A stretch of 64,000 bases of DNA. Source: Oikopleura dioica (Eukaryota > Chordata > Appendicularia > Copelata > Oikopleuridae). Each line of letters opens with the position of its first letter. Position 1 is the stretch's first letter. The stretch is taken from positions 8,928,501-8,992,500 of the forward strand of contig OU015569.1 in NCBI GenBank assembly GCA_907165135.1, written 5' to 3'. Both the position numbers and the translations under genes were made by a program. The notes under the pieces are model-generated. The model ran no database searches and was not told where the DNA came from. It was given only the letters and a program-made list of their open reading frames with translations. Below, in pieces: positions 46,730 through 58,424 of this stretch.

Positions 46730-47682
46730 GTAAGTCTTCACTAGATTGCAGTGCTAGAATAGATTTACCACTGTGGCTATTTATGAGAGCGGCGAAGCTA
46801 ATACCCGCAATCAGTGCGACTAAATGCGTTTTGTACTTACGTGCTTCTGACTATCGGGTTTCAATTGAACCTTCCAAAGGTGGCACTTTAACTTTGCAGA
46901 CGCTAACTAACCCCGGGTGTTATGAGAGCGAATAGGCACCACAGAGGCCAACCACAACCGGAAGCAGAAGCGCCGAGTTACGAATGGATAAGCACACGCG
47001 TGTTGACTTTCCACCGAATTCGATAACGCTTCTAACCAATCTAAAAAATATTTTCTGTATCAGTTTTACTGAACCTATCGTAGGGCAGTAGGTCGTATGA
47101 TCGATTTGCCTAGAATCACTCAACTTATTTATGATACCGCTTTTCTCTAGCTAAAAACACTGAAATACGCGATTACTCCGTCGACCGCGTTTTCTTTAAC
47201 GTCATTTCGCTTTCAGCTGGGTGCAGTGGTTTCTTATTTAGCCGCAGTCTTAGTGCCCCGGAATCCAAAATCCTGTTATAGAGGGACTTTGGGCGTTCAC
47301 GAAGTTCCGTCAACAACAGGGCGATGACGAGTTTGCTTTAATCAAAATAATGAAGTAAAACGAATATTAAAAAAGCGGTCGCGTCCCCAAACAGGACGGA
47401 CGTGTAAAGATTGAACAAGCACCATCGTTTATAGTCGATACACAGGCAAGAAAATGACGTGCACGCCCGTTTCTTCAGCGGAATAGCACATTTCTCTGTA
47501 GGTGACATGACCACGTTTTTAATAATTATCCTTAATGACGCCGTAATTAAGCGATATCAGAGTTAAGTGTCTCGCGATAAATTTTTCTGTCGCGCACACT
47601 GATATCTCTATAAGAAGGTTTTCTTGAAACATTCTCCAAATGAATTGACATTCCGCAGCTTTGATCACCGGTGTACTTTCAG
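46730..47682. other. Long intron or intergenic gap
   Basis: 953 nt between the exon ending in SPRASST (with a GTAAGT donor) and the next plausible exon after gtgtactttcag. This is long for an intron here. No other gene or repeat is recognised inside. Confidence 0.4.
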
Positions 47683-48591
47683 AATATGACTGTAAAAGAA
47701 GAAGCAACGAAGAATGTAGCACAGCCCCAAGAAGAAAATTACTTGGAAATAGAAACAACGAAGGAAACCTCAAAATCGGGCTTGGGTCCATGCGACATTT
47801 TCTTCTCTATATTATGTCGCGGCAGAATTTTTTCTAAATCACTTAATTCTTAGCGGCACAGGTGGCCAAACTATGTAGTCACTTATTTATGACAGGTATT
47901 TAATGACAATGTTCCACTCGGGGCGCGTCCTTCCGACAATTAATTGATTTGTTTAGACCTAAAGAACTAAAAATAAATCGCCAAATTAATCCCAAAAGTA
48001 CTATTATTTCTGATCCCACTAAGACACATCCGGCAGTGCCGGAGAAACCGCTGAATCTTGAGAAATCAACTAGCACTGAAAAAGAAACCCAATTGCCGAA
48101 AAATATCCATGCTAAGAAGGTGAGTATTTCGGGAAAAATGTTCACTGAAATTTTGTTTAAAAATGATGTTTTTTGATTATAGTACAAAGCTGCCCCTCCA
48201 CCAAGACCGAATGAGCCTCCACCAGTTCCAGCTGCTCAAAGAAGATCTTTTATAACGACTAAAACTACTGCCACTCAGATCGAAGAAGAACCCCTTCTAT
48301 GGAGGTAATATAATGATTTGAAGCATGATGCCTCAGGCATCTAACAGTAATTTTAAGACTTTTAATTTCCCTTCGCCGAAAATGGAATCGATTGACCTCA
48401 ACTTGAAAAGACCACAAAATCGAGCTGGCGAAGACGAGCTCATACAGTTAGAAACCGAAGTGCGTAAGAAAATAGGGAAAATTTACGAAAAGATTACTGG
48501 ATTTGTACAACAAGGAGCTCTCACTCCAAATACAGTGAGACAAAGTTTTCCTAATTACGAAAAAGGGCATGGTTTAGAAAAATATAGATAG
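47683..48591 (+). CDS. Proline-rich cytoplasmic-tail exons, probably of the ShKT gene
   Basis: One exon reads NMTVKEEATKNVAQPQEENY after a good acceptor, in the phase left by the ShKT gene. Further exons from about 47957 read PKELKINRQINPKSTIISDP, then APPPRPNEPPPVPAA, then EEEPLLW, and end in GHGLEKYR and TAG. The APPPRP and EPPPVP motifs are SH3-type ligands, and EEEPLL is an acidic dileucine sorting motif. Both suit the cytoplasmic tail of a membrane receptor. The join at 47957 is not in clean phase with the preceding exon, so the model is provisional, and a separate gene is possible. Confidence 0.4.
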
Positions 48592-48653
48592 TCGATAAAA
48601 CGAGTGAAATCACGAACGTAAGAAAATAGTAGACTTCCTTTTTAAAACCGAAG

Positions 48654-50518
48654 ATGTGCACGGAGGTAATCCTTCAGGATCCGCGAGGACAACGCATTGC
48701 TGGCGGTTTAGTTACGTTTACTCAACCATCTTTATCAGTGGTGAACAATAACACGCAAGAGGTTTTGTCACGACAAGTCACACCTGAAGCAGGAGCTTTC
48801 GATTTTACTTGTGACAACATTCTGTCGCAGCAAGGTAACGATTTGAACAGTAGTGGTGAAAACAGATTCACTTAGAAATTATGGAATACGCGAGCCTGAT
48901 TATATCACCGTTATAATCACCGCAAAATTGGAATATTTTACGATAAACCTAAAAGGGCCGTTTTAATTCATCGAAGTTATGTAAATTAAGGTCGCGAATC
49001 CCGGACAATGAGTTATTATTCTATAAAGGAAGTGGTTGTTATTCCTTGATCAAGAACATTTAAGGCTATAACCTCTCTTTTGGCCTCTCTGGAAAACGGA
49101 CTTCCCTTGGTCGATTTCAAAAATTTTAAGGGCAAACATACTTGTTTTCTCCTAAAAAATTCAAAAATGTCATCAAGAAATAGTTTTCTCAGGTAATTTT
49201 TTGCTCTAGAATCATTCAAAAATCGCCATTCGGTTTTCCGAGAAAACTGGAAGTTCTGAGGTAGAATTTATCCGATAATAATATTAAACAGAGCAAATTC
49301 TATGATTCTCACGGAAAAAATTACAAGAAATCGTCCAAATAATGATTATAGTTCTCTCTTCTTTTAAAACTCTTTTGTTTATAGACTGACGCTTGAGATC
49401 CGCGCAGCCAATCAGAGCGCGATGAATCGATTGACTCACACGCTCGCCAACAGCGCTCTCTTTTTGGCCTGGAGGATAGCACTCCGCGCAGCGCGTCCAC
49501 GCGCATTTTTATCCTCAGGTGCCAGCACTAACATGGCGCTAGAATGAAAATTTGAACAGATATCGAAGATTTTTTCCGTGGGGATTGTAGAGAAGGCTTT
49601 AATCTATCAATTTATCTAAAAAAATCTACCTCTGTAATGGTAAAATTCTTCGGAAAACCGAATGGCGTTTTCTAAATGATTGTAAAGTCGTAATTTCGAG
49701 AGAAAAAAAAATTTTTGACCGTATTTCTGAAATCAACGATAGATTTTGAGTATATAAGTCCTTTTAATTTTTGAAATCGTCCAAGGGAAGTCCGTTTTCC
49801 AGAGAGGCCAAAAAGGAGGTTATAGCCTTAAGTTTACAATTCGGATCACTTAGAAAGGATGTTATCCCAGAAACAATTCCTGAAGAGACCTCACTAGAAG
49901 CGGTAAAATCTGAGATTCGACCACCATCATACGGTAACTTGATTCTTTTTAGACAAACACTTTACTAACTGAATTTTAAGATCAAGTTCAAATGATTTCA
50001 GAAAAGGGTTCATTCACATTTATGCCTCTTTTGATTATGAGACACGATATTTCGAGGGTAAGATGTTACGTCCAAAAGAGTGGAACCTAACCGCACAGGC
50101 CACAATAATTTTGTTCTGAACAAAATATTTTAAGGCGGAATTTCTGGAGCTTTTTGACCTCCGTATTAACACACTTGATGAGTATGTTTGAACCCTCTCT
50201 TTTGACGCTAACGAACTTCAACTGAAGCTGTTGGAGCAACAAAAAAAGGAAGTTTGCGATCCTCAAGTTGGAGACACCCCACCGCGTCCCAAACAAGAAC
50301 CAGTGGCAACTGATGAGTTTCCGAAACAGGTCGCCAATGACCACAAATTAAGTGAGAACATGCAATCGAAAATGAGGATCTACGAAGAGAGTGCGAAAAA
50401 TGATGATTATGACAGGGACGATGATGTGTGTTCTGAAAGCTCAAAGAGCACGCTTACCTCATCGAGCAGCTCCTCAATCTTGACATCGGGACGAGTTGAA
50501 AATAAAAGACTATTTTAA
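48654..50518 (+). CDS. PPxY-motif protein interrupted by a TTAA element
   Basis: The ATG at 48654 is 62 nt after the previous stop, after an acceptor-like run, so the two may share an operon. The first frame reads MCTEVILQDPRGQRIAGGLV through FDFTCDNILSQQ. After a long interruption holding a transposon (49064-49827) coding resumes at 49833 with QFGSLRKDVIPETIPEETS and IRPPSYDQVQM. Then come AEFLELFDLRINTLDE and an acidic Ser-rich tail ending in NKRLF and TAA. PPSY is a PPxY motif, a ligand of WW domains such as those of Nedd4-type ligases. Introns downstream of 49833 are clean; the exon just upstream of the element is not resolved. The family is not recognised. Confidence 0.45.
49064..49827. 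mobile_element. TTAA-flanked foldback element (piggyBac-like MITE)
   Basis: 764 nt flanked by TTAA at 49060-49063 and 49828-49831. The inverted tips read GGCTATAACCTCTCTTTTGG, and similarity continues for more than 75 nt, with a further matching block (GCCATTCGGTTTTCC) near 49230 and inverted near 49660. TTAA target duplication is typical of piggyBac-type transposases. No transposase frame. The right TTAA plus the next G forms the 3' splice acceptor (TTAAG) of the host gene. Confidence 0.82.
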
Positions 50519-50974
50519 TAGACACAAACTCTATTGATAATACTCGAAGTCACGTTTGATTAATTCATTTTCCGCGTGTGTTATTAGCGATAACCTAGCG
50601 TAATTAAGAAAACGCGACTTTTATTTTGACACTACTAAGTAAGTCTGGATCCCGCGGCTTTCATCGTAAACATTAATTATTTCCTTTTGTGCTAATGATA
50701 GCTTCTTGTCCACGTCAGTCTTGAAACTCGACAAAAGTATTCCGAAACAACACAAACTTTCTCAAAGTCGACGAACATTTCAAAGGGAACTACTCACGAC
50801 CCTTCTCACACAGAATTTGTTAAAAAACTTTTCGACTAGAATAAGGCGTTACTGCGGCTGCTGTAAATAAACCAATGCAAAAATATGACAAAATTGAAAC
50901 TTGAATAGATATCTTGTGTCTATTATTGGAATGTGAGTGAGTAGTGGCAATGGTGAAAGATTATTCAGTTAGAG
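50519..50974. other. Convergent intergenic spacer
   Basis: 456 nt between the PPxY gene and the 3' end of the SKA-like gene. No feature seen. Confidence 0.45.
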
Positions 50975-52934
50975 TTATATCAGATGAAAACAGCCGTCTG
51001 CTAACCGAGAGATTCTTCCAAGTACTTGTAATGCTGGCTGTGCTTTGGACTCTACACGGGTTAGCGCGTCAAGCTTGAATGTATGTGCTTTGTTTCCATT
51101 CGAGGTTTTGTAGAGAGAGTACAAAGCTTCGTTTGCCTTCGCTACGTCTAGGCCGAATCGACGGTAGCTTGGAAGCTTCAGAAATTCTTCTTCTGTGATT
51201 TTCTTAAGCCTTATAAACTTGTAACTTTCTAACAGCTAAATTCGTTAATACCCGTGATCTCTTTGCATGATTTCGAAAGGTGAAGATAGGCCTTTAATTT
51301 TGATGGTTAGCTGAGGTTCTTGCAGAGGATTTCCTGTCTCGTCGTCTTAGAGAAGGATAATGCTTGTTATTTGCTCCTAAACTTACCAATCGTAATGTTT
51401 CGCAGATTGAATGAGCAGTTCTTGTCGGGCGTGTTACCTACAAACTCGTCGGAGAAAACTCGGCTTGTTTTTACAGGGGTTAAAAAGTCAAGATCAGCTC
51501 TCGTTTGGTTTGCGTGCGGAATAATGTTTTCCTTTTCATGAACTTTTATCGGCGTGAACGATAAGGAAGGAGTGATGTCGATCTTATCAATTTTCTTCTT
51601 GAAAGTGTCCATCGGATTAATTGTATTTTCGTCAATTCCGAAATCTGCCGGTGTGAGCTCAACGGCAATAGGATTTCTTCTTAGTCCAGGAGTTGGGATT
51701 TCAGACAGTTCTTTCTTATCAAGTGCCTTTCCGAAATCAATTAGCGGATCTTCTTGAGCTCTTGATTTCACAACAGTTCCACAGACGATGTTTGGCTCAC
51801 GAACTTGACTCTTCAGTGGTGTTAGATTCCAGGACGGCGGACGCATATCAGCCGTAATGCCGAAGTCTGATTCTGATAGGCGGTCTTTTTCCTTTTTGGC
51901 CCCTTCTAAATTTCCTTCCTTGCTTTTTTTGAGTTTAAAATTGCATCGGCCATGTATGCTACACTAAAGTACCCAAAGTATAACACTCAATATAAGAATG
52001 AGGTCAAACTCAACACTATTGTGGTCATGCTTCGATTGCATAGAAGGCGGTTTCATATCTGCTGTTATTCCGAAGTCAGACGCTGTAAGCCGCTTCTTTC
52101 GCTCATCGCCTTTACTCAATTTGGGATCGCTTGGAATAGACCGTTTATCGAGATTTGGACGGATCGTATTTTCTGTTATTCCAAAATCAGCCTCCGTCAA
52201 TGATTTTTGTAGTGCACAAGTTGTCTTTTACGGAGATACTTTTTATGGAACTAATTAAACAAATAGAGTTCTTCCGCTCTCTGTCCTTCATAGTGTCGTA
52301 TTCTTGGAGCATTTTCTTCGCAAGAGGAGGAGTTGGCTGTGCAACTTCTTCTTTCGTCAAGCCGAATTCTGACGGTGATGGCATATTCTCACTGGCTATG
52401 AGGTCGATTTTGTCAGTACGAGATCTAGATGCCAGAAGATTCTTCGGTGCTGGCGAATCGTAATCTTATATTGTCTTGAGAAAAATTTATTATGAGCTTA
52501 TTTATACCGTCCATTTTTTTCGCGATTTGCGCTATTGTCGGGCGCTTCAACTTTCCGTCGCTGGCAGCTATAACGGACTCCATAGTTTCCTCCAATCTAC
52601 TCAAAAGATCATCATGGCCAGCCAAGAGGCGGTCGCCTTCTTCTACTGTCTCTCCAAACTTCTGATGGCGGTAACGTCCTTCGACGACATCTCCCAAGTA
52701 CTCCCCAAACTTGAGCTCGTGTTTTCTTTAGGATAATTTATAAGTTATCAGATGTAAATACATCAAAACTCACGATGGTGTGGTTTTCATTTTTTGGCGT
52801 CGCCATTCACTTAAGTTTCTGACCATCTCATCTGACTCTATGTGCACTACATTGTCTCCGTAATCGTAAACAAATGATTCTGAGAAGCTAGAATGCTCAG
52901 GGTTCACTATTGAACGTAACTTTCGAGATGCCAT
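50975..52934 (-). CDS. SKA-family kinetochore protein with DFGI repeats and SKA1-type microtubule-binding domain
   Basis: Read from the ATG at 52934. The N-terminal about 130 residues contain helices (for example DLLSRLEETMESVIAASDG). The middle carries five short repeats: SEFGLTKEEV, ADFGITENTI, SDFGITADMK, SDFGITADMR and ADFGIDENTI. Repeats of this kind (DFGLERY, HFGISEY) occur in vertebrate SKA3. Ser/Thr-Pro-rich segments follow, as in SKA3, which is a mitotic phosphoprotein. The last exon encodes KKITEEEFLKLPSYRRFGLD and ends VLGRISRLADGCFHLI. This follows the SKA1 C-terminal microtubule-binding domain (EEFxxIPSYMKxRL ... ILRHCRRL). The join into this exon needs a short or GA-AG intron. 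The SKA complex couples kinetochores to microtubules. It may be a SKA3 gene that has acquired a SKA1-type domain, or a fusion. Confidence 0.55.
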
Positions 52935-53532
52935 TTATTCCGTCTAAATTATTAAATTGACTCTTGAGAGCAAGTAAGTACACGTTGATGCAGGATCACT
53001 GTACAGTTAATCGTGTTTCTCTGTCTCTTGCTTCAATAAAAACACAAACGGGTGTTTTTCTTCGGCGCGTGTTATTCCCCACTTTTACCCCTGGTAGAGT
53101 GAAGACATTAACGTAAAAGTTGCAAGGAATGGGGCAGATGCGAGATCCTTATCAGATCATATAACCGACTTCAACTCGACGCCTCTATTTTTTTATTATG
53201 CGTTGAAACTTTTTTTAGAGTTTTCGTTTTCTAATCACCCTGACCCATACGTCGACAACTTGCCTCTACTTGACCTCTACTCGTTGATTAGAACTAGAAA
53301 TATGCATCCATCGACCTCGTCAAACATTTAAAAAATAAAAGATTGACTTGGGAATAACTTTTGTAACCACTAGTTTATTTAGTAGCTTTAGAAAGAAGTT
53401 TCAAGTGAAGAAATAGTAGTTGCTTGAAGAAATAATTATGAAGGTAGGTAAAGGCGGATAGGTACAGTTATGAAAGAGAATCAGTCATGCTGGCATGGTT
53501 CGCATTTTCTATTGACTTTTTACATAATTGGT
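52935..53532. other. Intergenic spacer, SKA-like gene to ANKDD1
   Basis: 598 nt, AT-rich, between the 5' end of the SKA-like gene and the 3' end of ANKDD1, both on the minus strand. Nothing further seen. Confidence 0.45.
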
Positions 53533-55693
53533 TTACTGTATATTGCATGATTTTTCGTCCTGAGGGCCTTGATTAGCTTTAGTGCGCATTTGTTCTGCTA
53601 GATCGCGTCTGTCAATATAGCAAAGAGCTTCGAAAATTCCTTTGATTGGGTTTTGCTTGGACAAAAGACATCCGTGGAGCCAAATAAGAAGCATTCGATG
53701 TGCATGCTCCCGGTACGATTTTTCTCCGATCCACTGTTCTTCGATGGAACGAATCTGTGTGTCCGAAAACTTCCAGTAAGTCCCGAGCAGTTTCCATTCA
53801 TTCCGGCGCAGATACTAGAAATTATTCAAATTGCATCTTTTCCACAGTGACTACTACCTTAGTACTCAGCTTGAAGAGCAAGTTTCGAATGAACTGGGTG
53901 TCAATTGAGGAGTCAGGCTTGAAATTTATTTTGGCGAGGACTTCCTTGCTGAGCTCGTTCTTGAACTAGTTTCTGGATTTTAAAAACTGCGTGCTTCAAA
54001 AATATATAAAATTGTTGGTGAATAATTATAACGTAAACAAGAAGAAGGCACGTACGTATGAAAATCCATCACAAAAGGTGGCACCTTTCAGCTTTTATAA
54101 TCATATCAACGATGGTAACATAATTGCCCCTGGCGGCCACCATAAGTGGCGTTTTCCCTTTGCCATCTCGCACTTTCGGTGGGTTATGAAAATGCATAAT
54201 TCAAATGCTAAGCATCTAAAAAAGTAAAATCGTCGACCCAATCCTTTAATGTCTGCACCGTGCTTTAAAAGAACTTCGGCGAGCTCTGTTGAGCCATTCT
54301 CGGCAGCCAAATGGAGAGCCGCCTCGGAGCGATTATCGCGGATATTAGGATTTATCCCGAACTTGAGCAAAGCCTCGGCGCCCTTAAATCATATTAAATT
54401 ATAGAATCTTTTTGAAAAAGAACGAAAGCATGGCGTGTTTTTGGCAGGCGAAGAACTTCCATTTTTCGCCGTCTATATTAAATTAGGACTAGACGGGTTC
54501 TTTGGCTAAATTAGAGACATTGTTTACCTCTAGTTGCGAATGAATGGTCGCTAAATGTAGCGCCGACTGTTTAAGCTCGGTGACAGCGTTAATAGAGGCG
54601 CCCTTTTGCACCAAACGACTGATGATTTCTCGATTGCCGATTTGACTGGCGTGATGAAGAGGACGCGTGCCAACTCGCAACACTTCGCGCTCGTCCATCG
54701 AGCTTGAAGCGACAGTGCTCGGTGTCTCCGCGCAACTGCCCGGGCCAGAGCAACAGTTTTCCATTGACAAAAGCTCTCCATCGGCATACGCATTCGCATC
54801 GAGCAGGATCATCACAATGTCGCTATAACCTCCAAGACATGCCAGATGCAGAGGTGTTTCGTTATTCTTGTTCAGCTAAATCAAAAATGTATCATTCTAT
54901 GTTGCCTTTCATGATTACCGAGTTCGGATCCGCGCCGAAGTCAACTAGGCACTGTACGCATTTGACATGACCATGCTTCGCGGCTAAATGCAAGGGAACT
55001 TCTCCGTTTTTATCGTCGAAGTGTGGATCTGATTTTAAATCAAGCAGGCCCTCAACGGACTCCAGATTGCCCCCTCGAGCAGCTACGTGAAGTGCTGTTC
55101 GTTGATGCCCGTCCACGGTATCCAAATTAAAGTCCTGGAGTTCCTGTCGGCAAATATCAATAATGTTCACGTGGTTATTGGTTGCTGCACAATGAAGAAA
55201 TGAAAGGCCGTTTTTGTTTTTTGATTCAGTGGCTGCTCCAGACTTAACTAAAAAGCAGAACGCTTCGTAGTGGCCGAACCAAGCTGCCCAAAGAATAGCG
55301 TTCATGCCAAATATGTCCTACGAAAGCAATTAATCACTTTCAAAGCGGCGAAAGGACAAACCTTCGCATCGACAGAAGCCCCAAATTGAATCAGTACTTT
55401 GAGTGCGTCGACATTATTATTCCCCGCAGCCCAATGAAGAGCAGTTCGATCGACAGCGTTGCGTGAGTTGACATCCACCGGTGGAAAGCCTAGCTGGCCG
55501 GATACCAAAAGACTTATTTCGTCGATTGAGTCAGCTAAAAGAAAATTCCAACGTTTGTCATGAATTGGTGCGATTTACCTGTGCAGCATTTGGCCGCGGC
55601 GTGAAGCCTCTGCTCTTCGGGAGTGAGGATGTCATCTGAGTTGTCGGACTCAAAGTTAGCTCCGCGCGAATAGCTCGCTTCCGTCGATGACAT
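53533..55693 (-). CDS. ANKDD1: Ankyrin repeat and death domain protein, ANKDD1-like
   Basis: The start at 55693 opens MSSTEASYSRGANFESDNSD. About nine ankyrin repeats follow, for example RTALHWAAGNNNVDALKVLI, RTALHVAARGGNLESVEGLL, VPLHLAAKHGHVKCVQCLV, RPLHHASQIGNREIISRLV, AALHLAAENGSTELAEVLL and TPLMVAARGNYVTIVDMII. After DMIIKAER the C-terminus is a death domain with NEWKLLGTYWKFSDTQIRSI and EHAHRMLLIWLHG. This matches human ANKDD1A/B (YQEHGHRMLLIWLHGVA and RRDLAESIRK). The stop is at 53533-53535. Death domains mediate homotypic signalling contacts; the exact role of ANKDD1 is poorly known. Exons are separated by introns of about 40-50 nt. It lies downstream of IFT46 on the same strand, 185 nt away. 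Confidence 0.88.
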
Positions 55694-55878
55694 TAGTGGT
55701 TCTACATGAGTCTCATTGTCTCCGTTTCATTTCTGAAGTAAACAATCAGTCGTTTCGTAATTCGATTTGGGTTTATCTATGAAAATTGTTTTCAAGGGTA
55801 CAAAAATAACTCGAAGAATATAAAAAAGATGTTTTGTGAGGCGCCACGGGCAGAAGGCGTAGAGGGAAAGAGAACTGC

Positions 55879-57207
55879 TCAGAGGGTTTCGTTGACAGAC
55901 TGGTAGAGGCTTAGGAGCTGGTGCAATCCGTGTACTCTATTGGTGATTGGAATGTCGAAAATGCCGCAACTGAAGTCAATTAGCACGTCGATAGGGCCTT
56001 CCGGCAGTTTGAAATCTTTGAGCTGCTCTTGCAGGTGCACTGGCCACTCTTCCATTAATTTCTCGATATCCGGAACAGGCCCATTATACTAAATAGAAAT
56101 GAATATCTTTTTTTCTTATTGGTGCGATCTGGAATGAGGCCATTACACTTTATTTGGTTAATAGGCTAATCAATAAGGGATGGGCGCGGAGGAGTGTTCC
56201 AGAGGAGACTGAAGTGCCTTTTTCTCACCTGGACACTAGGAGCTGGTGCGCCTGAGTGAATCTCTCTGACGGATTGAACCCATTTCTGCAAACCAGCGCT
56301 ATCTAAAGGCCAATTAATGATTGTGAAAGTTGCATTAAATATCGACAGATCCGATTTAAATTGTCGCTATGCATAATTGATGAACCATTACCTGTCGCCT
56401 TTACTCGCCGCACCGACGTCTGGATCGCTGATCCTTTGTGCATCTGGTGAAGTTTCAGTTCAAGCGCCCCTGCGTCACTCTGATTAGGCGCAGGCTCATC
56501 CAGAACTAAGATTGAAGTTAGCCTAATATTGTGAAATCAAGGAAGAGAATCTTTCAGTAGCCTTCTCACCCATAAGTCCGATGCCGTCGGGATGTCCGTC
56601 AGGACGGGGAATTTTCAAGAAGGCGTCAATATCACCAATCGCCGGAATGAACTCAGGGACGAATGGCAAAAGCTTTGTTTCGAGCTCAATCTTCCTGGGC
56701 TGGAATTCCGTGATGCGCTCGAACATGTGCCTGATATCATCGCTACAAATGTATAAATAACAGCGTAGAAAGTAGTCCATTACTTGACATCCAGTTCTGC
56801 AAACTCCGCCTGGTCATATTTGAGCGAGTTCGAGTCTCCTTCTTCGTCCTCGACATCGCACTCCTCTGATGACGAGCTTGATCCTTCGTCCTCTGTCTAC
56901 GCAACTCATTAAAACTAGGCTTCGATAATCGCAATTCATTTTAAAAGTGAACAACTCGAATAACTCTGGAAAGAAATAAATCTATTAGGATTTGTGGCTA
57001 ATCAACGAAATCGAGCTGTATATCTTCTGAATATTTGCGCGATTAAGATTAAAGTTGCAGGAGAGATCGACTGTGGACTAGTACCTGATTGAGGCTCTGC
57101 TTTCCAACCGAAACTGGCTCATTCCGTGGCGAAGGCGTATACATATCCGCCACGCTGGGCTCGTCTTCTTCGACCATGTACATCTCGTCGTACGGCGACG
57201 AATCCAT
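55879..57207 (-). CDS. IFT46: Intraflagellar transport protein 46
   Basis: Core IFT-B component needed to move cargo along cilia. The ATG at 57207 opens MDSSPYDEMYMVEEDEPSVA. An acidic Ser-rich region with KYDQAEFAELDVK follows. Then comes the family signature LLPFVPEFIPAIGDIDAFLK with IPRPDGHPDGIGLM; human has PDFIPAVGDIDAFLKVPRPDG. The C-terminal exon reads VPDIEKLMEEWPVHLQEQ through FDIPITNRVHGLHQLLSLY (human DIPVYKSRIQSLHLLFSLY). The stop is at 55879-55881. Introns include 56741-56781. All conserved blocks are present, so the gene looks intact; one weakly defined junction lies near 56890. Confidence 0.93.
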
Positions 57208-58424
57208 ACTAGAAAGGATAAATGGTCAGCGAGGATCTTCTGCAAGCGCGCTTTCAATGTTATCAGCTGATTAATATGCAAACGCGCATTTGTGGCGTTT
57301 CTGACCACGATCGAAGGCGAGTAATTGGCGCATTCCTTCGCAAATCAGCGAAAGGTGAATAATTTCTTCCGTACAGTAATTCGTCTCAGGGAATGTTCTT
57401 CAGTCGCCAACCGGGGCGGAAAAGAAGTAATCGAGCCTTGAAAACTCTTCGATGAATGAAAGTTTCTCTCCGAGCTTTTTTGTGCGTCCACACACAGACA
57501 CGAACAAATCCCTATCCTACATTCAATTGGATACTAATTTGTTCGAACACTACTGAATAAAACGTTTTCTCTAAATTACGTCTTGAATATTTAGGGAAGG
57601 CGAACTAATAATCCTTTCAATTTTTAATTCACGTCACTGTTCCCTTACAGATATTTTTCTATGACGAATAATAATATTCTCTATAATTTTCTCAAAAATG
57701 GATAAGCCAGATATCAAACGACGAATGTATTGAGATGGTTGGAAAATTCAAATAACTTTTATTTTTAAATCTCCATATTTCAAAATGTCTTTTTCAGTTT
57801 TTCTCGTTTTTTTTTTCGGGGAAGCGTCGGAGAAGCGCGCAAATGTCGCGCTCCAGTCGATTGGCCGTGGGCGCCTGCGCCTTCTTTTATTCACTTCCAA
57901 AAATTACTTTACTTTCGCACTGTATCAAGACTGAAAACTCTTCTGCTCGGAAAGAAAGAGAAAGAATGTTTATAAACCAATGAGTTGATCATCTTATTGA
58001 AATAATTTGTGTTGAATAATTATCTCTCATTTTCTTTTGAAGCTCTTCCACTGATTTAATTCAGTAAATTCTTTTAAAAATTAATGATTAGCTTGTTAAT
58101 TATCAATTCTTTTGGAGGTATTATGCATTAACTACAAGGAGAAGATAGAAATCAAAATATTTTTTTAGAAAAGAACTGCCTTGGCGAGAATATATTTATT
58201 CTTAGATTTTCACTGAATAATTTAAAAAAAAAACGTTGATTTATTTTTTCTATTTAGCTGTTTTAATTCAAAACTTTTGAAATAAATGAAGCTGGAAGAA
58301 TCTGTGTCAGTACCTCTTCCTCACGGATGAGTAGCTTTTAATATCTATATAAAGTGTCACTATTTAAAGGCACGCTCAAATTTAGATGTAGCGCAAAATT
58401 GAGAAGAATCGTTTTTTGTTGCTG
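57208..58424. other. Divergent intergenic region
   Basis: 1.2 kb, very AT-rich, between IFT46 (minus) and the MFSD8-like gene (plus). It should hold both promoters. No exon or repeat is recognised. Confidence 0.5.

Noticed and set aside
53991-54060. Continuation of the ANKDD1 frame past DMIIKAER
   Set aside because: The frame stops shortly after; the death-domain exons downstream on the minus strand (about 53960-53533) fit the family better, so an intron is assumed here.
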